Of a stretch of DNA of 64,000 nucleotides, positions 57,765-64,000 are shown piece by piece (the stretch's first letter is position 1; each line of letters starts with the position of its first letter). The stretch is from the NCBI GenBank assembly GCA_947570215.1, contig CANOTO010000002.1:62001-126000 (forward strand), given 5' to 3'. A model generated the notes under the pieces. That model saw only the letters and a program-made list of their open reading frames with translations, searched no databases and was not told where the DNA came from. The position numbers and the translations under genes are program-made. Origin of the DNA: an uncultured Clostridia bacterium. Lineage in GTDB: Bacteria; Bacillota; Clostridia; Christensenellales; CAG-314.

Positions 57765-59209
57765 CGCGTTATCTCCTTGCAATACAGTTTGTAGCCGTCC
57801 TTGTCGCTGTCCGTCCGAGTAAACGTTCCGCTAAACGGACTCGTGCCCGCTTCGTGCGCATTGCGCAAATAAAACTTTTCGGCGGCGGGAAAAATTTCGT
57901 CCAAGCAGTATTCTCCCAACTCCGACCGCGTAAATGCGTAATTGTCCGCGTCCACCGTAATTTCTTTCAGATTTTTGCAATTCTCGAAAGCCGTCGGATG
58001 AACGAATGCAATTCGTAACGGAACGTTTATCGCCGACAGTTTTTCGCAGCCTGCAAAAGCGCGCCTGCCTATCGAACGTATACCGTCGGGCAAAACGATT
58101 TCTCCGAGCGATTTGCAACCGCTGAACGTTTCTTCGCCTATGTCTCCGACAAAGTCGTTGCAAATGGTAACTTGTTCAAGGGATATGCAGTCTGCGAAAA
58201 CCTTTCCGCTGAGATTATCGCCGCGGCGAATCGCGGCTTTTTTAAGGTTTCTGCACCTTGCAAAGCAATCGCCGTGAATCGCAAAATTACTCGGCAAGTT
58301 TGCGTCCGTAAGCGTTTCGCTGTCGGCGTATGTCCCTATCAGGAATACGCGCCCTTGTTTGCAGTTTATTTCTTTCAAACTTTCGCACCCCGAAAAGCAA
58401 CGTTGCAGCGCGCCGCCCTTCATTCCCGCAGCTAACCGAGGCGTCCCCAAATTTACCGTTTTAAGCAGCGGACAGTTGACAAAAGCATTCTCCGTAATCA
58501 TTATCCATTTGTCGGGTACGGTCACTTCTTCGAGCAGCGGACAGTTTTCGAACGCGTAGTAGGCAATGCCGCGTACGGGGTATTTTTTGCCGTTAATAGT
58601 TGTAAAAGCCGGTATTTCCGCCCGCTGTATATTTCTGTCCAACAGCTTGGTAACTACGGCGAACGGGCGCGTGCGCAGTAGTTTCATACGTACCGACGGC
58701 TGCAGATAGTAACTGAACAGCTGCGGTTTTGGCAACGCGCCAAGCAGCGTAAGACGCGTTTCAAAGTCCAATTCGTACGGAACGTTTGGATACGTTTTTA
58801 TAAAACCGTCAAGATATTCTCCGTATGTATGCGAAGATTCGTCTAACGTAACGAACAGGCATGGTTTGCTCTGTTCGCAAATATGCTCCAACTCTGCCTT
58901 GCAGGAAGCGGAAGCGTAGTAAGCCGCCGAAAGGTAAATTATTACGCCCTTGCAGTAGTAGGACGAGATCTTTTTGCGCACTTCGCTCAGCCAGCTTTTA
59001 CCCGATTCCAACCCGCGGTCGTACCATATTTTGACATCTGCGTTTTGCAGAGATATAACGTCCGTCAAGACGGGCTTATAGTCTACGTGCGAATAGCTTA
59101 CAAAGTAGTATCCGTCGTCGCCGTCGGGGTTGGGTAATATTCCGGAGTTGCGTACTTCCGCAAAGTTATTTGCGTTACGTATAAACTGTAACAGCTGTTC
59201 GTTGTTCAT
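57761..59209 (-). CDS. TIR-domain/BspA-type LRR protein, first gene of the pair
   Basis: 482 aa, no signal peptide. TIR domain at about 33-150: GYYFVSYSHVDYKPVLTDVI, VKIWYDRGLESGKSWLSEVR, IIYLSAAYYASASCKAELEH, with Glu106 at the position of the TIR NADase glutamate. LRR region about 230-440: YYAFENCPLLEEVTVPDKW, AFVNCPLLKTVNLG, RAFAGCEKLSAINVP. The C-terminus is TDSDKDGYKLY, a DxDxDG calcium-loop-like motif. TIR-LRR fusion recalls plant and animal innate receptors; in bacteria a phage-defence or signalling role is inference. The ATG at 59209 has AAAGGAAA upstream. Confidence 0.85.
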   Translation of the reverse strand: MNNEQLLQFIRNANNFAEVRNSGILPNPDGDDGYYFVSYSHVDYKPVLTDVISLQNADVKIWYDRGLESGKSWLSEVRKKISSYYCKGVIIYLSAAYYASASCKAELEHICEQSKPCLFVTLDESSHTYGEYLDGFIKTYPNVPYELDFETRLTLLGALPKPQLFSYYLQPSVRMKLLRTRPFAVVTKLLDRNIQRAEIPAFTTINGKKYPVRGIAYYAFENCPLLEEVTVPDKWIMITENAFVNCPLLKTVNLGTPRLAAGMKGGALQRCFSGCESLKEINCKQGRVFLIGTYADSETLTDANLPSNFAIHGDCFARCRNLKKAAIRRGDNLSGKVFADCISLEQVTICNDFVGDIGEETFSGCKSLGEIVLPDGIRSIGRRAFAGCEKLSAINVPLRIAFVHPTAFENCKNLKEITVDADNYAFTRSELGEYCLDEIFPAAEKFYLRNAHEAGTSPFSGTFTRTDSDKDGYKLYCKEITR

Positions 59210-59272
59210 ATGACGTTTCCTTTCTATAAAACAATTATCGAATGGCGGTATTCGTTGGAGCGATACAAATAA

Positions 59273-59295
59273 AGCCGCTCTACAACAATAGAGCG
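59273..59295 (-). terminator. Terminator of the DUF4364 gene
   Basis: On the minus strand, CGCTCTA and TAGAGCG form a stem followed by GCTTTATTTG. It separates DUF4364 from the TIR-LRR operon. Confidence 0.55.
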
Positions 59296-59347
59296 ACTGC
59301 TTGTCCAAGATATACCGTCGCCGTCTTATTCTTTTCGGGCGCGGTAT

Positions 59348-59884
59348 TCAGTCTATCAACGTTTCGGAAATCTTGCTGTAAACTGTAGGGGCTTTTTCCT
59401 GCCAGCTGCGTTCCAGATATTTTGCTATGTTGCGCGTCATTACGTTCAGCTTGACTTCCAAAGTAGTTTTGGTCGGTTCAACAATTTTCAGTATCACGTC
59501 GTAGCTGCCGTCGGGGCACTTGGCGTAGGTTGCCACGTAATCCTGACGTCTGCGGTAATCTATACGCTTTTTCTTTATGTCGTCGGCAATAAGCTGACGT
59601 ACGCTGGACGGAATACGTGTATAAAAGTTTTTAAGGCACCATCTGCCTTCTGCGGTCAAGTCGTATAGTTCTTCCCCTCCGCCCATAGGCGCGCTTTTGT
59701 AAATAAATCCGTTGTCCACAACGTCGAATAACGCTTGCTTGCAGTTGGTATAATCTATCCAATTGTTTTTGTAACTACACAAGTCCAAAATGGTAGCTTC
59801 GGTAAGCGCGGTTTCCATTTTGTCGAACACGAACAGCAGTATAAGCTTATTCATCGTTCCGTCTTGCGTAATTCCCGCTTGCAT
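59348..59884 (-). CDS. DUF4364 family protein
   Basis: 178 aa. Matches the DUF4364 pattern: NKLILLFVFDKMETALTEAT, a winged-helix-like N-terminal half with GEELYDLTAEGRWCLKNFYT and RIPSSVRQLI, then a beta-rich C-terminal domain. These proteins are widespread in Clostridia and have a predicted wHTH DNA-binding part, function unknown. The ATG at 59884 is chosen because GGGAGGGG lies upstream; the Met at 59854 would be conventional in homologues. It is the first minus-strand gene before the TIR-LRR pair but is separated from it by a terminator. Confidence 0.85.
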   Translation of the reverse strand: MQAGITQDGTMNKLILLFVFDKMETALTEATILDLCSYKNNWIDYTNCKQALFDVVDNGFIYKSAPMGGGEELYDLTAEGRWCLKNFYTRIPSSVRQLIADDIKKKRIDYRRRQDYVATYAKCPDGSYDVILKIVEPTKTTLEVKLNVMTRNIAKYLERSWQEKAPTVYSKISETLID

Positions 59885-60198
59885 AGAAATACCCCTCCCT
59901 TCGTAATAACGCCGTTATACCGCGCAATCCGCCTACATACAATAATTACGGCGCGCAATCGTAATTATACGCTTTATGGCGGAAGCGAATATCGGCTTTA
60001 TAACCGCGAACAATATTATACAACAAAACCGCGGTTAAAACAACAGTTTTGAATGTTTTTTGACAAAAATACTTCCAAAACTTTTAGACGTATGCTATAC
60101 TTTATCTTATATAAGTAATTACGCGCCGTGTGCGGCGGTTGCCCGCAGGCAGTACCGACGGGCGATAATCGACGGGGAAAACAGACGAAAGGAGCGGT
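59885..60198. other. Divergent intergenic region
   Basis: 314 bases. AACCGCG and CGCGGTT (near 60001 and 60030) frame a TATAAT on the minus strand and may be an operator for DUF4364. No other element is recognised. Confidence 0.4.
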
Positions 60199-60951
60199 AT
60201 GAACACTAACGAACTTGCGTTTTTTACAAGCAGCGTCAACAGGCTTATCGAAGGGAAGCTCATTCTTATCGACAAGCATATAGCTACGGTTCTAAAAAGC
60301 GTGGCTGCGTCGCCGACGTTATGCCGTACTCTGTCGGAAACGGTCAAAGTTATGTCCTATTCCACGGAGTTTTCCCGTGCGCGAGTCACTTGGACAAGCG
60401 TGGACGGCGTAACGGAAAACAGGCTTAAATTACCCACGGACCGCAACCGTATGTTCGCGTTCGTAACATGTCTCTTGACCGAAGTGGACAGCGGCAGACG
60501 TAATATACTGGATTTCCTGCGCGAATACTACAATGCGGAAAACGCAGACGCGTCATACGCCCGCTTTGTTAGCGAAGCGTTAAAACCCTACAAGGCCGCC
60601 GGCGAGAACATTTTGCGTTCCATCGATCCCGACAGTCTCAATGCCGAGTACCTGCGTCAGGCGCAGGAGTATTTCGCCGCGGAAAAAATTTACGTTGAAA
60701 CGGGAGTGATGGCGGCTGTGTTTACCTTGATGGAAGAAATACGCCTTATTCTCATCGATCAGGATCTGCCCGACGGCAAAGCGGACGAAGTGGCTTGCGC
60801 AAGCGAGTATTTGGTCAATGCGTTTTATCTCAAAAATCCCAAAATTCTGCGCATATCTTGGTTGGCGTATAAAAATGCCGTCAAGGAATTTGCTATTGTC
60901 GCCGACAAGCTTGCAGAGATATCGGGTATTGTCAAGGGGCTGTCCTTCTGA
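60199..60951 (+). CDS. Hypothetical helical protein upstream of cysE
   Basis: 250 aa, almost entirely helical, no signal or membrane segment, not recognised. Segments of note are [20 protein letters not shown] and the C-terminal [26 protein letters not shown] precedes the ATG. Its stop overlaps the cysE start by one base (TGATG), so the two are translationally coupled; a link with serine acetyltransferase is possible but unproven. Confidence 0.7.
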   Translation: MNTNELAFFTSSVNRLIEGKLILIDKHIATVLKSVAASPTLCRTLSETVKVMSYSTEFSRARVTWTSVDGVTENRLKLPTDRNRMFAFVTCLLTEVDSGRRNILDFLREYYNAENADASYARFVSEALKPYKAAGENILRSIDPDSLNAEYLRQAQEYFAAEKIYVETGVMAAVFTLMEEIRLILIDQDLPDGKADEVACASEYLVNAFYLKNPKILRISWLAYKNAVKEFAIVADKLAEISGIVKGLSF

Positions 60952-61529
60952 TGAGCAAAAGGGTCGGTTTTTTCGCTTCCGTCAAGCAGCGCGATCCGTC
61001 CGCTCGCAGCGCATTGGAAATATTTCTGCTGTACCCGGGGGTTCACGCCGTAATCTGGCACAGGGTGGCGAGGTTCTTTTACAGAATAAAATTCAAGTTT
61101 GTCGCCCGATGCATTTCTCAAATCGTACGTCGCAGTACGGGCATCGAGATTCACCCGGGCGCGCAAATAGGCAAAAACCTGTTTATCGACCACGGCGCGG
61201 GCGTGGTAATAGGCGAAACGTCCGTTATAGGCGACAATTGTACTATTTACCAAAACGCTACTTTGGGCGGCACCGGCAAGGAGTGCAATAAGCGTCATCC
61301 TACGCTTAAAAATAACGTTATAGTCGGCGCCGGCGCCAAAATTTTAGGCAACATCACGATAGGCAACAACGTCAAGGTGGGGGCAAATTCCACGGTATTA
61401 AAGGACGTTCCCGACAACTGCACGGTGGTTGGAGTAGGGCGTATAATTTATCCTGATGGGTGCAAAAACGGCTCTCATTCGGTTTGCGGCGCTTGCGACG
61501 GCTCCGCTTGCGGAATTATAGGACAATAA
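60951..61529 (+). CDS. cysE: Serine O-acetyltransferase
   Basis: 192 aa, short Firmicute-type CysE. It makes O-acetylserine from serine and acetyl-CoA, the first step to cysteine. The N-terminal helices include [19 protein letters not shown], then the left-handed beta helix: [35 protein letters not shown] with the catalytic His, and [15 protein letters not shown]. The Cys-rich C-terminus ([10 protein letters not shown]) is unusual. cysK is not next to it. Confidence 0.93.
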   Translation: MSKRVGFFASVKQRDPSARSALEIFLLYPGVHAVIWHRVARFFYRIKFKFVARCISQIVRRSTGIEIHPGAQIGKNLFIDHGAGVVIGETSVIGDNCTIYQNATLGGTGKECNKRHPTLKNNVIVGAGAKILGNITIGNNVKVGANSTVLKDVPDNCTVVGVGRIIYPDGCKNGSHSVCGACDGSACGIIGQ

Positions 61530-61600
61530 GGGTAAATTCAGTTTGCTTTAGGCATACTGTGATATAATTATTACATAAAAGTATTTTGAAGAAGGTTTTT

Positions 61601-62467
61601 ATGAAAATCAAAATTACAGCAGACAGCACTTGCGATTTATCTAAGGAATTGATAGAAAAATACGATATAGGTATTATGCCATTGCACGTAGCTTTGGGAG
61701 ACAATGACTGTCTCGACGGCGTTACGATACAGCCGTCGGACATTTACGCTTACTATGCATCGGCGAAGAAGCTTCCGCGTTCGGGCGCGCGCAGCAGCGA
61801 AGAATACCGCGAATTTTTCAAGTCTTTTTTGGACGGCGGCTACGACGCGGTAGTGCATTACGACATTTCCGCCGATATGTCCGGCTCATTTGATAACGCT
61901 ATGCTCGCTTCGCAGGAGCTTACCGGCGTTTACGTGGTGGACAGCCGCAATCTTTCTACCGGTACGGGTTTGTTGGTGTTGGATGCCTGCGACATGGCTG
62001 CGCAAGGTATGGACGCTTCGGATATCGCCAAGCGCTCGCGCTCCCGCGCGGGAGCGGTGCGCGCATCATTTATAATCGATACATTGGAGTTCTTATATAA
62101 GGGCGGCCGTTGTTCGTCGTTGGCTTATTTGGGCGCTAATCTGCTGCAAATCAAGCCGGTAATCGAAGTCAAGGACGGGCGTATGGGCATTGCGTCCAAG
62201 CCTATGGGACGTTACAAGCGCTGTATCGAAAAATATGCCGAATGGGTCAAAAGCAACTGCACCGCGCCGGACAAAACCCGCTGCTTCGTCACTCACACCA
62301 AAATGGACGACGGCTTGACGGAGAAGATAGTGGAAATCGTCCGTTCTTGGGGAATATTCGACGAGATATTGGAAACGACCGCGGGCTGCACCGTAACCAC
62401 TCACTGCGGAGCCAATACGATAGGTATTCTGTTTATCAACGACAGCGGCGAAGCAAATACCGATTGA
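61601..62467 (+). CDS. DegV family fatty-acid-binding protein
   Basis: 288 aa. EDD fold: KITADSTCDLSKELIEKYDI at the start, a DxxPRSGARS-type loop (KLPRSGARSSEEY), DMSGSFDNAMLAS and GPNT-like GANTIGIL at the end. Members are FakB-type fatty-acid carriers used by FakA kinase; the partner is not here. The ATG at 61601 has AAGAAGG upstream. Confidence 0.92.
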   Translation: MKIKITADSTCDLSKELIEKYDIGIMPLHVALGDNDCLDGVTIQPSDIYAYYASAKKLPRSGARSSEEYREFFKSFLDGGYDAVVHYDISADMSGSFDNAMLASQELTGVYVVDSRNLSTGTGLLVLDACDMAAQGMDASDIAKRSRSRAGAVRASFIIDTLEFLYKGGRCSSLAYLGANLLQIKPVIEVKDGRMGIASKPMGRYKRCIEKYAEWVKSNCTAPDKTRCFVTHTKMDDGLTEKIVEIVRSWGIFDEILETTAGCTVTTHCGANTIGILFINDSGEANTD

Positions 62468-62489
62468 CGCGATTGTTTACAAAAATTAT

Positions 62490-62527
62490 AACCGTCCCGC
62501 GCTTTACTGCGTTCGGGACGGTTATTT
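62490..62527 (+). terminator. Terminator of the degV gene
   Basis: AACCGTCCCG (62490-62499) pairs with CGGGACGGTT (62514-62523), then ATTT. Confidence 0.8.
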
Positions 62528-62575
62528 GCATATTATATATTTTCGGATGTGTTTTTATTAAGGCGTAAGCAAGCT

Positions 62576-63268
62576 TCAGCTTAAGCTTTTTTTATTTACT
62601 ACGGTCAGTTTCTGAGTTTTATCGTCGTATGTGGCGTACATTATTTTATCCGGTTCGGCGTCCTGTTCTTGAAGCCGTTGTTTAAGCCATTTCTTATCTT
62701 TGTTTATTTGCGACAGCGCGTAGCTGCTGATTTGTCCGTCTACAACAAGGTAGGAAGTAAGGTCCACCTGCTGCGGCGGAACGTTGGGGAAGTCTTCTTT
62801 TTTTACTTGCCGCGCTTGGTCGGTCGCAAGTATACTCAGTTCGCCGTCCGTTTCGAATACTGCGTATTCTATTTCGGACAGGTCGAAGTACCCTTTGGCG
62901 CGGGCAAGACCTAACAGGTCGTAGAAGTCTATTTTGCTTTTTTTCAATGCTTTGAAGTCAATTTCTCCCTGACTAATCAATATTATCGGCGCGCCGCGCA
63001 AAAACCGCTTCATGGGGTTGCAGGTTCGTCCTATAAGCGTAACTGCAATGTCGAACAAGAAGAATATTCCCATTGCAATAAGGTAGTGGTAGAACGGCTT
63101 GTCCGTTTCAGTAGCCATTTCGGCGGCTATCGAGCCTATTGATATTCCTGTAACGTAGTCGATGAAGTCTAACTCGGCAAGCTGCTTTTTTCCGAGCAGC
63201 TTGGATATTACAAATAGCGTCGCGTATGATAACGCGGAAAATAACAGTACCTTTACAATATTGCTCAT
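62576..63268 (-). CDS. DUF421/YetF-family membrane protein
   Basis: 230 aa. Three N-terminal membrane helices (about 6-25, 38-55, 62-82) with GKKQLAELDFIDYVTGISIG, the YetF/YkjA-type signature, followed by two small cytosolic domains (GEIDFKALKKSKIDFYDLLG, YAVFETDGELSILAT). B. subtilis relatives are associated with spores and membranes; biochemical function unknown. Monocistronic, convergent with degV. Confidence 0.85.
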   Translation of the reverse strand: MSNIVKVLLFSALSYATLFVISKLLGKKQLAELDFIDYVTGISIGSIAAEMATETDKPFYHYLIAMGIFFLFDIAVTLIGRTCNPMKRFLRGAPIILISQGEIDFKALKKSKIDFYDLLGLARAKGYFDLSEIEYAVFETDGELSILATDQARQVKKEDFPNVPPQQVDLTSYLVVDGQISSYALSQINKDKKWLKQRLQEQDAEPDKIMYATYDDKTQKLTVVNKKSLS

Positions 63269-63570
63269 AATGCTCGATTATTGCCTGTTTTGCCGTAAAT
63301 ATACCGTTGAAACCGATATCGGCGCTATTTTAGTGCGGACCTACACGGCGATTTTTTCGACCGTTGCATAATTTTGCAAGCGAATAAATATGTTACAGTA
63401 ATAACGTCGAATTATACGCCGTGCGAAATAGCGGCGTGTTACGCGAATTCCGTCCCGTAGATATTGCAAAAATACCCAATAATCTACCGTAACAGCTAAA
63501 ATTCGACAGTATGTTTTGTGCTATACTGTAAGCGAGTGGCGGACGCTTGCGTAGCCGTAGGAGAGTGTAA
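63269..63570. other. Divergent intergenic region before the deacetylase
   Basis: 302 bases holding promoters in both directions; TATACT near 63520 is a possible -10. No conserved RNA element seen. Confidence 0.4.
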
Positions 63571-64000
63571 GTGAAGCAAGCAATCGTGGCTATATCCGTA
63601 ACGCTTATTTGCGTTACCATTGTGTGCGGAATAGGCGGCATATCTCAAGTTTATGCAGACAAAAGGCAAGTGCCTATTTACTGTGTAGACCGTCAAGACG
63701 GTTGCGTAGCAATCAGTTTCGACGCAGCTTGGGGCGCCGATAAAACTCGGCGGATTATGGATGTTTGCGACGAATACGGCGTAAAAGCCACTTTTTTTCT
63801 TGTCGGTTTTTGGATAGACAAGTATCCGGAAATGGTGGCGGAAATCAATAACCGCGGCTTCGAAATAGGCACTCACAGCTCCACGCATCCGCAGATGAGC
63901 AAACTTTCGGCGGACAAGTGCAGGGAAGAACTGAGCGTAAGCAGCAAAAAAATCTTCGATATTACGGGTAAGCCCGTCCGACTTTTCCGCCCGCCGTTTG
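63571..64000 (+). CDS. Polysaccharide deacetylase (CE4, PdaB-like), truncated by the window end
   Basis: Starts with GTG at 63571 behind GGAGAG; 143 codons are visible. N-terminal signal anchor (AIVAISVTLICVTIVCGIGG), then the NodB domain: VAISFDAAWGADKTRRIMD (the FDxxWG form of the TFDDG motif found in sporulation PdaB-type enzymes), ATFFLVGFWIDKYP and GTHSSTHPQM with the zinc-binding His-Ser-x3-His. The window ends at LFRPPF, before the remaining catalytic residues. It probably acts on cortex or wall peptidoglycan. Confidence 0.85.
   Translation, partial: MKQAIVAISVTLICVTIVCGIGGISQVYADKRQVPIYCVDRQDGCVAISFDAAWGADKTRRIMDVCDEYGVKATFFLVGFWIDKYPEMVAEINNRGFEIGTHSSTHPQMSKLSADKCREELSVSSKKIFDITGKPVRLFRPPF

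Overview
The window reads as chromosome of an uncultured, moderate-GC Bacillota/Clostridia-type bacterium. The evidence is GGAGG-type ribosome sites, consensus TTGACA-N17-TATAAT promoters, many intrinsic terminators, and Firmicute-flavoured families: a ParE/ParC pair, DUF4364, an ECF S component, a YhcN-like secreted protein, a PdaB-like deacetylase and an ABC-F ATPase. No rRNA, CRISPR array or recombinase gene is visible. All assignments come from reading the sequence; no database search was possible.

Layout. 1-9.6 kb: divergent XRE regulators, a TIR-like (PF10137-type) protein, nagB, a type IIA topoisomerase pair flanked by a shared intergenic repeat, a barstar-like protein, and an XRE/small-protein module with a clear operator. 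9.6-20.5 kb: trmB and an XRE-HTH/NAD-synthetase fusion, a complete preQ1 (queuosine precursor) operon queD-queE-folE-queC-queF behind a terminator-containing leader, tRNA-Gly(CCC), an MTA/SAH nucleosidase, and greA-lysS. 20.5-26.3 kb: a double-HTH regulator with operator, a glycosyltransferase with a FucI/AraA-like protein, an ECF S component, and padR with an alpha/beta hydrolase.

26.6-31.2 kb is the most unusual part. A host tRNA-Arg(CCG) gene is cut in its anticodon loop by a 3,881-bp insertion flanked by an 8-bp direct repeat. Joining the halves at that repeat gives a 76-nt tRNA with a perfect acceptor stem and a perfect anticodon stem. The insertion has 12-bp arm-type repeats near both ends. 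It carries an AAA ATPase, a MORC-like GHKL ATPase, the start of a broken third gene and a CD-NTase-like nucleotidyltransferase. It also carries its own complete tRNA-Arg(CCG). It encodes no recombinase. Next to it, the 3' end of the broken tRNA and its terminator have been duplicated as a 180-bp tandem repeat.

31.2-55.9 kb is mainly housekeeping and carbohydrate metabolism: manA, GH13, GH3, pgi, hisS, a P-type ATPase, ABC-F, SDR, PepF-like peptidase, deoC and TauE. It also holds a small GIY-YIG gene framed by REP-like inverted termini and a tRNA-Leu(AAG). 56-59.3 kb holds two overlapping genes for TIR-LRR proteins, one with the presumed catalytic Glu and one without. 59.3-64 kb holds DUF4364, a hypothetical-cysE pair, degV, a YetF-like membrane protein and the start of a polysaccharide deacetylase.

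Common threads are immunity-type modules (TIR-like, TIR-LRR, GHKL, CD-NTase-like), a high density of small XRE regulators facing small proteins across palindromic operators, and tRNA genes used as landing sites.
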